From Chloroflexia bacterium (GTDB lineage: Bacteria > Chloroflexota > Chloroflexia > Thermomicrobiales > UBA6265), in assembly GCA_013694885.1 (NCBI GenBank), contig JACDBO010000025.1:1-12889 (forward strand): a stretch of 12,889 bases of DNA, given 5' to 3'. The notes under the pieces are model-generated. The model was not told the DNA's origin, made no database searches, and was given only the letters and a program-made list of their open reading frames with translations. Below are positions 6,785-12,889 of the stretch, in pieces. The stretch's first letter is position 1, and every line of letters begins with the position of its first letter. The position numbers and the translations under genes were made by a program.

Positions 6785-8422
6785 ATGAACGGTGCGGCGG
6801 CGGTGGCGGAGATTCTCAGGCGGGAGGGGGTCGAGTTTCTGATCGGGTATCCGGTCAACCCGATTATCGAGGAGGCGGCCAGAGCCGACATTCGGACGAT
6901 TATCGTGCGGCAGGAGCGGACGGGGCTCCACATGGCCGACGCGGTCAGCCGGGTCTCCAGCGGCGAGCGGGTCGGGGTGTTCGCGATGCAGCACGGGCCG
7001 GGGACGGAGAACGCCTTCGGCGGGGTGGCGCAGGCGTATGCCGACTCGTCACCGATCGTCGTCTTGCCGGCGGGGTATCCACGGCGAATGATCAACACCC
7101 CGCCGAACTTCAATGCCTTCCTCAACTACCAGCACATCACCAAGTCGGCCGAGCAGGTCGTCATGGCCGACGCGATCCCGGACGCGCTGCGCCGCGCCTT
7201 CACCCAGGTGCGGAGCGGTCGACCGCGACCGGTGCTGGTCGAACTGCCGACCGACGTGCTGACCGACGAGGTGCCGGAACCGCTTACCTACCAGGCGACG
7301 CCGCGGACGCGCTCCGCGCCGGACCCGACCGACCTCGCCCGCGTGGCGGAGGTGCTTGTCGCGGCCGAGCGGCCGGTCATCTACGCGGGGCAGGGGGTCC
7401 ACTACGCGCGCGGCTGGGAGGCCCTGCGGGCGCTGGCGGAGCTGCTCGAAGCACCGGTGACGACCAGTCTCCAGGGAAAGAGCGCCTTCCCGGAGAATCA
7501 CCCGTTGTCGCTCGGGTCGGGTGGCCGCTCGATGCCGGAACCGGTCCACCGCTTCCTTGCCGACGCCGACGTCATCTTCGGGATCGGGTGCAGCTTCGCC
7601 AAAACCAGCTACGGTGTGGCGATGCCGCCCGGCAAGTCGATCATCCAGGCGACGCTCGACCCCGCCGACCTCGGCAAGGATGTCCCGATCACGCACGCGC
7701 TCCTCGGCGATGCCCGCCTGACACTGGAGGCGCTGCTGGCGGAGGTGCGGGAGCGGCTCGGTGGCCGGCCACGCGGTCGCGCCGCGGACGTGGCGAATGA
7801 GATCAAGACGATCAGGGACGGATGGTTGGCGAAATGGGCGCCGAAGCTGACCTCGGACGAGATACCCCTCTCGCCCTACCGGGTGATCCACGATCTGCTG
7901 CGCACGGTCGATGTCGAGAACACGATCATCACCCACGACGCCGGCAGCCCGCGCGACCAGCTCTCGCCGTTCTGGGAGACGCGGGCGCCGCTCACCTACC
8001 TCGGCTGGGGCAAGTCGACCCAGCTCGGCTACGGTCTCGGGCTGGCGATGGGCGCGAAACTGGCGCGGCCCGATATGCTCTGCATCAACGTCTGGGGCGA
8101 TGCCGCGATCGGCTTTACCGGGATGGACTTCGAGACGGCCGTCCGCGAGCGGATCCCGATCCTGTCGGTGCTGCTCAACAACTTCTCGATGGCGATCGAG
8201 CTGCCGATCATGCAAGCGGCGACCGAGAAGTACCGCAGTACCGACATCAGCGGCGACTACGCCGCCTTCGCCCGCGCCCTCGGCGGCTACGGCGAGCGGG
8301 TCAGCGAACCCGGTGAGATCGTGCCGGCCATCGAGCGGGCGATCCGGCAAACGCGGGAGGGTACGCCGGCCCTGCTGGAGTTCCTCACCGCCAAGGAGAT
8401 CACGTTTTCCGTATTCTCCTGA
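6785..8422 (+). CDS. ThDP-dependent enzyme, acetolactate synthase-like
   Basis: 545 residues with the three-domain plan of the pyruvate oxidase/acetolactate synthase group. The pyrimidine-binding domain (about 1-165) has RQERTGLHMAD with Glu44 at the cofactor-activating position, and HGPGTEN at 70-76. A middle domain (about 185-330) follows. The diphosphate-binding domain (about 360-545) carries GDAAIGF at 438-444 and NN at 465-466, the classic GDG...NN magnesium-diphosphate site but with GDA in place of GDG. The start is ATG 6785, seven bases after GGAGGG; an earlier in-frame ATG at 6713 adds an uncharacteristic polar tail. Reactions in this group include decarboxylation or carboligation of 2-oxo acids. 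There is no small regulatory subunit gene beside it, so it is unlikely to be the biosynthetic acetolactate synthase. Its substrate is unknown. Confidence 0.88.
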   Translation: MNGAAAVAEILRREGVEFLIGYPVNPIIEEAARADIRTIIVRQERTGLHMADAVSRVSSGERVGVFAMQHGPGTENAFGGVAQAYADSSPIVVLPAGYPRRMINTPPNFNAFLNYQHITKSAEQVVMADAIPDALRRAFTQVRSGRPRPVLVELPTDVLTDEVPEPLTYQATPRTRSAPDPTDLARVAEVLVAAERPVIYAGQGVHYARGWEALRALAELLEAPVTTSLQGKSAFPENHPLSLGSGGRSMPEPVHRFLADADVIFGIGCSFAKTSYGVAMPPGKSIIQATLDPADLGKDVPITHALLGDARLTLEALLAEVRERLGGRPRGRAADVANEIKTIRDGWLAKWAPKLTSDEIPLSPYRVIHDLLRTVDVENTIITHDAGSPRDQLSPFWETRAPLTYLGWGKSTQLGYGLGLAMGAKLARPDMLCINVWGDAAIGFTGMDFETAVRERIPILSVLLNNFSMAIELPIMQAATEKYRSTDISGDYAAFARALGGYGERVSEPGEIVPAIERAIRQTREGTPALLEFLTAKEITFSVFS

Positions 8423-8460
8423 TTTGAGAACTCTGGACAGATGGATGGCACCGCCACACC

Positions 8461-8547
8461 TGTCATTCCGAGCGCACGAGGAATCTCTCGTTGCGGGGCG
8501 AACGCTTGCCACGAACGAGAGATTCCTCGCTGCGGCTCGAAATGACA
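8461..8547. repeat. Inverted dispersed repeat, TGTCATTYCGAGC family
   Basis: The left arm starts TGTCATTCCGAGC at 8461 and runs to about 8492; the right arm (about 8512-8547) is its near-complement ending GCTCGAAATGACA. Both share the inner block CGAGGAATCTCTCGTT. The arms differ by one substitution and a short indel, and about 20 bases separate them. It fills the gap between the ThDP gene and the next gene. The same core recurs at 11702-11741. From memory, very similar elements are widespread in bacterial genomes and give spurious short protein predictions. Confidence 0.85.
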
Positions 8548-8600
8548 ATTGGGGAACGACTGCTTCCAACGCGAGGCGAATCTTCGGGGGTCACCAGTCG

Positions 8601-10040
8601 ATGACTGACGCAGCGCGTGGGCTCGTGCCCGACCCCGATGAGGAGCAGGCGCCACCGGTCGCCGGGTCGACGGCGCTCTGGACCGATCTCTACCACGTCG
8701 ACGCGGCCTATATCGCGTGGAAGTCGGGGCAGAACGAGGACGCCACGTTCGATCTCTACACCCGTGCCAACCCGTTCGGCGGCGGCTTTATGCTCGTGGC
8801 CGGGCTAGCTCCGGCGCTGGAGTACCTCCACGCCTTCCGCTACACCGACGACGACCTCGCCTGGCTCGAACGGAACAGGTCCTACGAGCCGGCCTTCCTC
8901 GACACGCTGCGCGATCTGCGGTTCAGCGGCGAGATCATGGCGATGGCCGAGGGCGAGATCGTCTTCCCGAACGAGCCGCTGCTGCGCGTCACCGCGCCGT
9001 TCCCCGAGGCCCTGATCCTCGAATCTGGCCTACTGCGGGTGATCGGTGTCTCGACGTTGATCGCGACCAAGGCCGCCCGGCTCAGCCTGGCGGCGCGCGG
9101 GCGCTCGATCTCCGACTTCGCCTTCCGCCGCGCCCACGACCCGTTTCTGGCCGCCCGCTCGGCCCACATCGGCGGCGGCGAGAGCACGTCGTTCGTGGCG
9201 GCGGCGCGGGCCTACGACATCCCGGCGGCCGGCACGATCCCGCACGCGCTGGTGCAGGCGTTCCTGAACGAGGGGGCCGCCTTCCGCGCCGTTGCCGAGG
9301 CGTTGCCGCGCTACAGCCTGCTGATCGACACCTACGACGTGGCGGCGGCGATCCGCACCGCGATCCGCGTCGCCCGCGACGCCGAGGTCCGGTATGGGCA
9401 CACGCTCGTCGCCGTCCGCCTCGACAGCGGCGACCTCGCCGCCGACAGTCGCTTCGTCCGCGGAGTGCTCGATGAGGCCGGGATGCCGGACGTGAAGGTG
9501 CTCGTCAGCGGCGACATCGACGAGTTCCGCATCGCTGCCCTGCTCGACGGGGGCGCACCTGTCGACGGCTTCGGCGTCGGCGGCAACCTCGGCGTCGGCC
9601 TCGGTTCCGTCGCCAGCGGTCACATCGGCGGTGTCATCGGCGCGGTCTACAAGCTCGTCTGGTATGGGGGTCTGGCGGAGACATCGGCACGGATCAAGCT
9701 GGCCGGCGCCAAGAGCACCCTGCCGGGCAAGAAGCAGGTCTGGCGCGTCGGTGCGTTCGGCCGCGACCTCCTCCAGCTCGACAACGAGCCCGCCCCAGAG
9801 AGCGCCCGTCCCTTGCTCGAACCGGTGCTGCGCGATGGCCGCTTCGTCGCCGGCCTCCCCGACCTCGCCGCGATCCGCGCCCGCGCCGCCGCCTCACTTG
9901 CGGCGCTCCCGTCAGCGCTGCGCCAATTGACGCCGGACGAGCCCTACCCGGTCGTCGTCAGCGACGGCCTGCAACGCCTCCGCGACGAGACGATGACGCG
10001 GTTTCGGGCGTCGGCCGGTGAAACGCGCGGCGCTGAATAG
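8601..10040 (+). CDS. pncB: Nicotinate phosphoribosyltransferase
   Basis: 479 residues. It joins nicotinate to PRPP to make nicotinate mononucleotide, with ATP hydrolysis helping, in cytoplasmic NAD salvage (Preiss-Handler route). The family signature runs in order: TDLYHVDAAY at 28-37 (usual TDLYELTMA), FAFRRAHDP at 173-181, AHIGGGESTS near 188-197, GTIPHALVQAF at 211-221 with His215 at the position phosphorylated in the ATPase cycle, LIDTYDV at 241-247, VRLDSGDLA at 272-280 and GFGVGGNLG at 323-331. I take ATG 8601; its ribosome site is weak (GGGGG about ten bases upstream), but any earlier start in frame would translate through the repeat at 8461-8547. The gene follows the ThDP gene by 178 bases, so the two may share a transcript, but the repeat between them argues for caution. 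Confidence 0.92.
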   Translation: MTDAARGLVPDPDEEQAPPVAGSTALWTDLYHVDAAYIAWKSGQNEDATFDLYTRANPFGGGFMLVAGLAPALEYLHAFRYTDDDLAWLERNRSYEPAFLDTLRDLRFSGEIMAMAEGEIVFPNEPLLRVTAPFPEALILESGLLRVIGVSTLIATKAARLSLAARGRSISDFAFRRAHDPFLAARSAHIGGGESTSFVAAARAYDIPAAGTIPHALVQAFLNEGAAFRAVAEALPRYSLLIDTYDVAAAIRTAIRVARDAEVRYGHTLVAVRLDSGDLAADSRFVRGVLDEAGMPDVKVLVSGDIDEFRIAALLDGGAPVDGFGVGGNLGVGLGSVASGHIGGVIGAVYKLVWYGGLAETSARIKLAGAKSTLPGKKQVWRVGAFGRDLLQLDNEPAPESARPLLEPVLRDGRFVAGLPDLAAIRARAAASLAALPSALRQLTPDEPYPVVVSDGLQRLRDETMTRFRASAGETRGAE

Positions 10041-10070
10041 GTGCGCGCAGATCGACCACACGCGTCGGCA

Positions 10071-10230
10071 GGTAGGGGCGGACCCGTGTGTCCGCCCTTC
10101 ATGACGACGACAGGTTGCGGTGTTGCCATGGCGTGACGGCGCCTGAACCGGGCGAAAACCCGGGATCGCCGCCCCCACACCGTCACAGCTCTACCGGCGA
10201 CCAGGGCGGACACGCGGGTCCGCCCCTACC
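10071..10230. repeat. 160-bp inverted repeat element, GGTAGGGGCGGAC family
   Basis: Two 27-base arms, 10071-10097 and 10204-10230, are reverse complements with a single mismatch. Each arm is also a hairpin by itself: GGGCGGAC, six bases, GTCCGCCC. The core between them holds a further small hairpin, CCGGG-cgaaaa-CCCGG at 10148-10163, and no gene. The form resembles a MITE or REP-type element without a transposase. Confidence 0.85.
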
Positions 10231-10280
10231 AAACCGTCACAGGTCTACGACCAATCAGGGCGCACGCCATGTGCCCTTAC
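10179..10280. repeat. Two tandem degenerate units, period 54 bases
   Basis: ACCGTCACAG begins at 10179 and again at 10233, followed each time by STCTAC and then an AGGGCGSAC hairpin (10204-10229 and 10258-10280). The second unit is about three bases shorter and its hairpin has a bulge. It suggests a partial duplication of one end of the inverted element, followed by drift. Confidence 0.6.
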
Positions 10281-10311
10281 ATGCCGTCGACCCTGGCTGA
10301 TCGATGCCAGC

Positions 10312-11649
10312 CTATCCCGCCGCGATCTCGGTCACCGCCCTGTCCAGCACGTCGAGCGCGCGATCGATGGCGGCGTCGGGGATGACGAGAGGCGGCTGGA
10401 AGCGGACAACGTTGCCGGCCTGGCCGCCGACGCCGATCAGGACGCCGGCCTCGCGGCAGAGCTGGCGGACGCGGGCGGCTTGCGTGGTCGCCGGTTCCTT
10501 GGTGGCGCGGTCGGTGACGAGCTCGATACCGATCATCAGGCCGAGGCCGCGAACCTCGCCGATCAGCTCGTGTCGCTCCGCCAGCGCGCGGAGGTGTGTG
10601 AGGACGCGCGCTCCCTTGCGGGCGGCCTCCTCCGGCAGGCGCTCGTCGTGCATCACGTCGATGTTGGCGACGGCGGCGGCGCAGGCGACCGGGTTGCCGC
10701 CGAAAGTGGAGAGGTGCTCGCCGGGTCGCAGCGAATCAGCGATCTCCGGTCGGGCGACGGTCGCGCTGAGGGGGAAACCGTCGGCGATGCCCTTGGCCAG
10801 GACCATGATGTCCGGCTCGACGCCGAAGTGCTCGACGGCGAAGAACTTGCCGGTGCGTCCGAAGCCACTCTGGACTTCGTCGGCGATGAAGAGGATGCCG
10901 TGGCGATCGAGGACCTCTTTCACCCGTCGGAAATAGGATGCGGGCGGGACGAGGATGCCGCCTTCGCCCATCACCGGCTCGGCGATGAAGGCGGCGACGT
11001 CGCCGCTCGTCTGGCAGGTGATCGCCCACTCGACCATCTCGGCGCAGCGCTCAGCGACCGTCTCTGGGTCGTCGGTGCCGAACGGGTTGCGGTAGACGTA
11101 GGGGGCGGGCGCGAAGGCGATGCCGGGCAGGTACGGCCCGCCGCGGGTCTTGCGGGCTTTGTTGCCCGTAATGGAGAGCGTCGCATTCGACCGGCCGTGG
11201 AACGAGTGGGTCAGGGCGATGAACTCGTGGCGGCCGGTGTACGCCTTGGCGAGGCGCATCGCCGTCTCGATACCCTCGGCGCCGGAGTTGCCGAAGAACG
11301 TCTTGCTCAGCTCACCGGGCGCGATGGCCGCGATCTTCTCGGCGCAGTCGGCGACGACGGGGACGTGGTAGATGTAGCTCGCGGCGTGGACGACCCGCTC
11401 GAGCTGCTCGCGCACGGCGGCCAGCACCCGCGGGTGGCGGTGCCCGGCGTTGGCGACCGAGATGCCGGCGAAGCAGTCGAGGTACTCAGTCCCGTCCGCG
11501 TCCCAGATCGTCGCCCCCTCGGCTCGCGCGACGACGATGGGCTCGACGGCAGCCACAAAGCTCGTGTTTACGTACTTCCGGTATTTTTCCACCGTCGCGT
11601 CATGGTCCGCGCTCCTCGTCAGCACCGCGCCGGCTCGACTCTCGCTCAT
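10312..11649 (-). CDS. Class III aminotransferase (AGXT2/omega-transaminase type)
   Basis: 445 residues, a full-length fold-type I PLP enzyme. Key marks: NSGAEGIETA at 121-130 (phosphate cup), ADEVQSGFGRTG at 256-267 with Asp257 for the pyridine nitrogen, Lys286 in VLAKGIADGFP for the Schiff base, and STFGGNP at 314-320. The last two segments look most like alanine-glyoxylate aminotransferase 2 and 4-aminobutyrate aminotransferases. Such enzymes move the amino group of beta-, gamma- or omega-amino acids to pyruvate, glyoxylate or 2-oxoglutarate. The donor cannot be fixed from sequence alone. The start is ATG 11649, with AAGGAG eight bases upstream. It lies 139 bases downstream of the P1-family hydrolase on the same strand, with a palindromic repeat in the gap. 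Confidence 0.9.
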   Translation of the reverse strand: MSESRAGAVLTRSADHDATVEKYRKYVNTSFVAAVEPIVVARAEGATIWDADGTEYLDCFAGISVANAGHRHPRVLAAVREQLERVVHAASYIYHVPVVADCAEKIAAIAPGELSKTFFGNSGAEGIETAMRLAKAYTGRHEFIALTHSFHGRSNATLSITGNKARKTRGGPYLPGIAFAPAPYVYRNPFGTDDPETVAERCAEMVEWAITCQTSGDVAAFIAEPVMGEGGILVPPASYFRRVKEVLDRHGILFIADEVQSGFGRTGKFFAVEHFGVEPDIMVLAKGIADGFPLSATVARPEIADSLRPGEHLSTFGGNPVACAAAVANIDVMHDERLPEEAARKGARVLTHLRALAERHELIGEVRGLGLMIGIELVTDRATKEPATTQAARVRQLCREAGVLIGVGGQAGNVVRFQPPLVIPDAAIDRALDVLDRAVTEIAAG

Positions 11650-11701
11650 CCCTGCCTCTCCTTCGCTCGATTCTTCCGATCTATCAGACTATTGCCCGGA
11701 T

Positions 11702-11741
11702 TACCCTGTCATTTCGAGCCGCGGCTCGAAATGACAGGGTA
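11702..11741. repeat. 40-bp perfect palindrome, TGTCATTYCGAGC family
   Basis: Each half is TACCCTGTCATTTCGAGCCG, and the second half is its exact reverse complement, with no loop. It shares the TGTCATTTCGAGCCGC core with the right arm of the repeat at 8461-8547, so it looks like the two ends of that element joined without the middle. It lies in the 139-base gap between the hydrolase stop and the aminotransferase start. Confidence 0.9.
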
Positions 11742-11788
11742 GGGCAGCCGATGGTCATGGTGAGCACATCCATTGCGCCTATCGCCGC

Positions 11789-12835
11789 TCATCGCCGTTC
11801 ATCACGCTTCGCGGCGAGGGCCGTTTGCGCTTCGGCGACCGATGGCCAGCCGTCGATGCCGGCCGTCTCGCGGGCGGCGTCGAGGATGGCGAGGACCATG
11901 GCGTCGGCGGCTGCTGCACCGACGAGGTCGGTCAGATTCGCGCCGGTGGTCCGAGACGGCTCGATCTGACCCTCGTAGGGGGCAATCGCGAAGATCGTGT
12001 CGCCGTCGCGCATGGCGTGGGAGGGACGCATCGCCCGCGCCAGCCCATCGTGGGCGAGGTCGGCAACCTTGATGAGGTGGGGTTTCGTCAGCGCCGCGTT
12101 AGTGGCGACGACGCCGAGCGTGGTGTTCGTGGTCACGCGGGCTTCGACGGTCGCCGGCTCGTAATCCACGTGGTGGTAGAGGAGCGGCGTGTCGAAGCCC
12201 CCGGCCGACGCGTAGAGCTCGCCCGCGATGGGGTGGATCAAGCCGCCGAGTGCGTTGACGACGACGATCGCGCCGACGACGAGGCCGCCCGGCAGGAGCA
12301 GCGAGGCGGTGCCGAGGCCGCCCTTAGTTCGCACGCAACCGGGTCCTTTGCCCGCCGTCGCGCCGGCGCCCACGCCGACGTTGCCACGGGCGAACCGGCT
12401 GGTGCGGGCCGCTTCGGCGGCGCGGTGTCCCCACTCACTGGTGGGGTAGACGGACGGATCGCTGAGCGCAAGGTCGAAGATGACCGCACCCGCCAGGATC
12501 GGCAGCAGGGCGCCCCGGTAGGTCGCGCCGACACCTTTACCGTGGAGCCACTCGGTGATGCCGGCGGTGGCGCCGAGACCGAAGACGCTGCCGCCGGTGA
12601 GACCGATGCCGTGGACAAGCGAGCCGGTCGCCGTCGCCGCCAGCGCGTCCGTGTTGAAGGTGCCGGGGTTGGAGCCACGCACGGAGACGCCGGCCGCCGC
12701 GCCCTCCTTGCAGAGCACGGCCGTGATCCCCCGCCGCACCCGCTCGTGGGTGTAGTGGCCCACCTCGATTCCCGGCACATCCGTAATCGCGTTCAGCGGC
12801 CCGGCCGCGAGCCGCAAACCTGTGTCGTCAGTCAC
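11789..12835 (-). CDS. P1/DmpA-family peptidase (S58), Ntn-type aminopeptidase or amidase
   Basis: 348 residues from GTG 12835. The family makes a precursor that cuts itself, exposing a Ser or Thr as N-terminal nucleophile. Visible marks are ITDVPGIEVGHYT near 17-29, RGSNPGT near 53-59, GLTGGSVFGL near 78-87, GNVGVGAGATAGK near 151-163, and NTTLGVVATNA starting at Asn237. By alignment from memory with DmpA (cut before Ser250) and NylC (cut between Asn266 and Thr267), the cut here should fall between Asn237 and Thr238. MRDGDTIFA near 275-283 is also typical. Known members release N-terminal L-, D- or beta-amino acids, or cleave nylon oligomers. There is no signal peptide. The TTG at 12841 has a ribosome site only one base away, so GTG 12835, seven bases from AAGGA, is preferred. 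Confidence 0.9.
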   Translation of the reverse strand: MTDDTGLRLAAGPLNAITDVPGIEVGHYTHERVRRGITAVLCKEGAAAGVSVRGSNPGTFNTDALAATATGSLVHGIGLTGGSVFGLGATAGITEWLHGKGVGATYRGALLPILAGAVIFDLALSDPSVYPTSEWGHRAAEAARTSRFARGNVGVGAGATAGKGPGCVRTKGGLGTASLLLPGGLVVGAIVVVNALGGLIHPIAGELYASAGGFDTPLLYHHVDYEPATVEARVTTNTTLGVVATNAALTKPHLIKVADLAHDGLARAMRPSHAMRDGDTIFAIAPYEGQIEPSRTTGANLTDLVGAAAADAMVLAILDAARETAGIDGWPSVAEAQTALAAKRDERR

Positions 12836-12842
12836 GTTCAAG

Positions 12843-12847
12843 TCCTT
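12843..12847 (-). promoter_or_regulatory. Ribosome binding site choosing GTG 12835 for the P1-family peptidase
   Basis: AAGGA on the minus strand, seven bases before GTG 12835 but only one base before TTG 12841. The spacing favours the GTG and shortens the protein by two residues. Confidence 0.55.
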
Positions 12848-12862
12848 CGTGGCGCTTGGAAG

Positions 12863-12886
12863 CCCTCACCCCCCGGCCCCTCTCCC
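12863..12886. repeat. Start of a C-rich repeat (CCCTCACCCCCC-GGCCCC type), cut by window edge
   Basis: The stretch CCCTCACC then CCCCGGCCCC then TCTCCC looks like one arm of a common bacterial intergenic repeat. It lies just upstream of the P1-family peptidase gene. The other arm, if present, is outside the window, so this rests on recognition of one half. Confidence 0.45.
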
Positions 12887-12889
12887 GTG

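Larger units (their letters stand above)
10041..10311. other. Gene-free convergent gap filled with repeats (271 bases)
   Basis: The nicotinate phosphoribosyltransferase and the aminotransferase genes end facing each other here. There is no credible reading frame. Most of the gap is the inverted element at 10071-10230 and its extra half copy to 10280. The hairpins could terminate transcription from either side, though none is followed by a clear T run. Confidence 0.7.

Noticed and set aside
7049..8569. 506-residue minus-strand frame opposite the ThDP gene
   Set aside because: It is a shadow of the real gene. Its N-terminal part is a translation of the inverted repeat, a known source of spurious proteins.
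7911..8600. N-terminal extension of the nicotinate phosphoribosyltransferase frame
   Set aside because: It overlaps the end of the ThDP gene in another frame and runs through the repeat. The family homology begins only after ATG 8601.
10071..10280. CRISPR array or insertion sequence in the convergent gap
   Set aside because: There are only two degenerate units without uniform spacers, and no transposase frame. The layout fits a small inverted-repeat element.
10480..11742. 420-residue plus-strand frame opposite the aminotransferase
   Set aside because: It is antisense to a full-length PLP enzyme with all catalytic residues and ends within the palindromic repeat.

Overview
The window is GC-rich bacterial DNA with eight complete genes and one gene cut by the left edge. 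High GC, Tat-type (twin-arginine) signal on a sugar-binding protein, TTG/GTG starts and hairpin repeats in the gene gaps are all consistent with a Chloroflexota organism of the Thermomicrobia/Sphaerobacter kind. That placement is inference; no rRNA or marker gene is present, and a GC-rich actinobacterium cannot be excluded.

Left edge (1-1455, + strand): the C-terminal part of an MMPL/RND-type membrane transporter. It converges on a four-gene operon read on the minus strand (5778 down to 1519): a Tat-exported sugar-binding protein, two CUT1 (carbohydrate uptake type 1) ABC permeases and a GH130 mannoside phosphorylase. No ATPase gene is in the operon. The likely job is import of a beta-mannoside followed by phosphorolysis to mannose 1-phosphate. 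A perfect 12-bp-arm stem-loop sits between the binding-protein gene and the first permease gene, where such operons often separate high from low expression.

Middle (5779-6784): a gene-free operon leader, a small class I SAM methyltransferase gene of lower GC on the minus strand, and a divergent intergenic gap.

Right half (6785-12889): a thiamine-diphosphate (ThDP) enzyme of the acetolactate-synthase type and a nicotinate phosphoribosyltransferase on the plus strand. Facing them on the minus strand are a P1/DmpA-family N-terminal-nucleophile hydrolase followed by a class III aminotransferase. The hydrolase has an Asn-Thr processing site like the nylon-oligomer hydrolase NylC. Together the last two could release and deaminate beta- or omega-amino acids.

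Every longer gene gap in the right half carries a palindromic repeat: an 87-bp inverted element (8461-8547), a 160-bp inverted element plus a degenerate extra half copy (10071-10280), a 40-bp perfect palindrome (11702-11741), and the start of a C-rich repeat at the edge (12863-12886). The left half has none of these. I found no tRNA, rRNA, CRISPR array, transposase or phage gene. I also found no clearly undescribed system; the least explained items are the hydrolase/transaminase pair, the unassigned ThDP enzyme and the repeat families.
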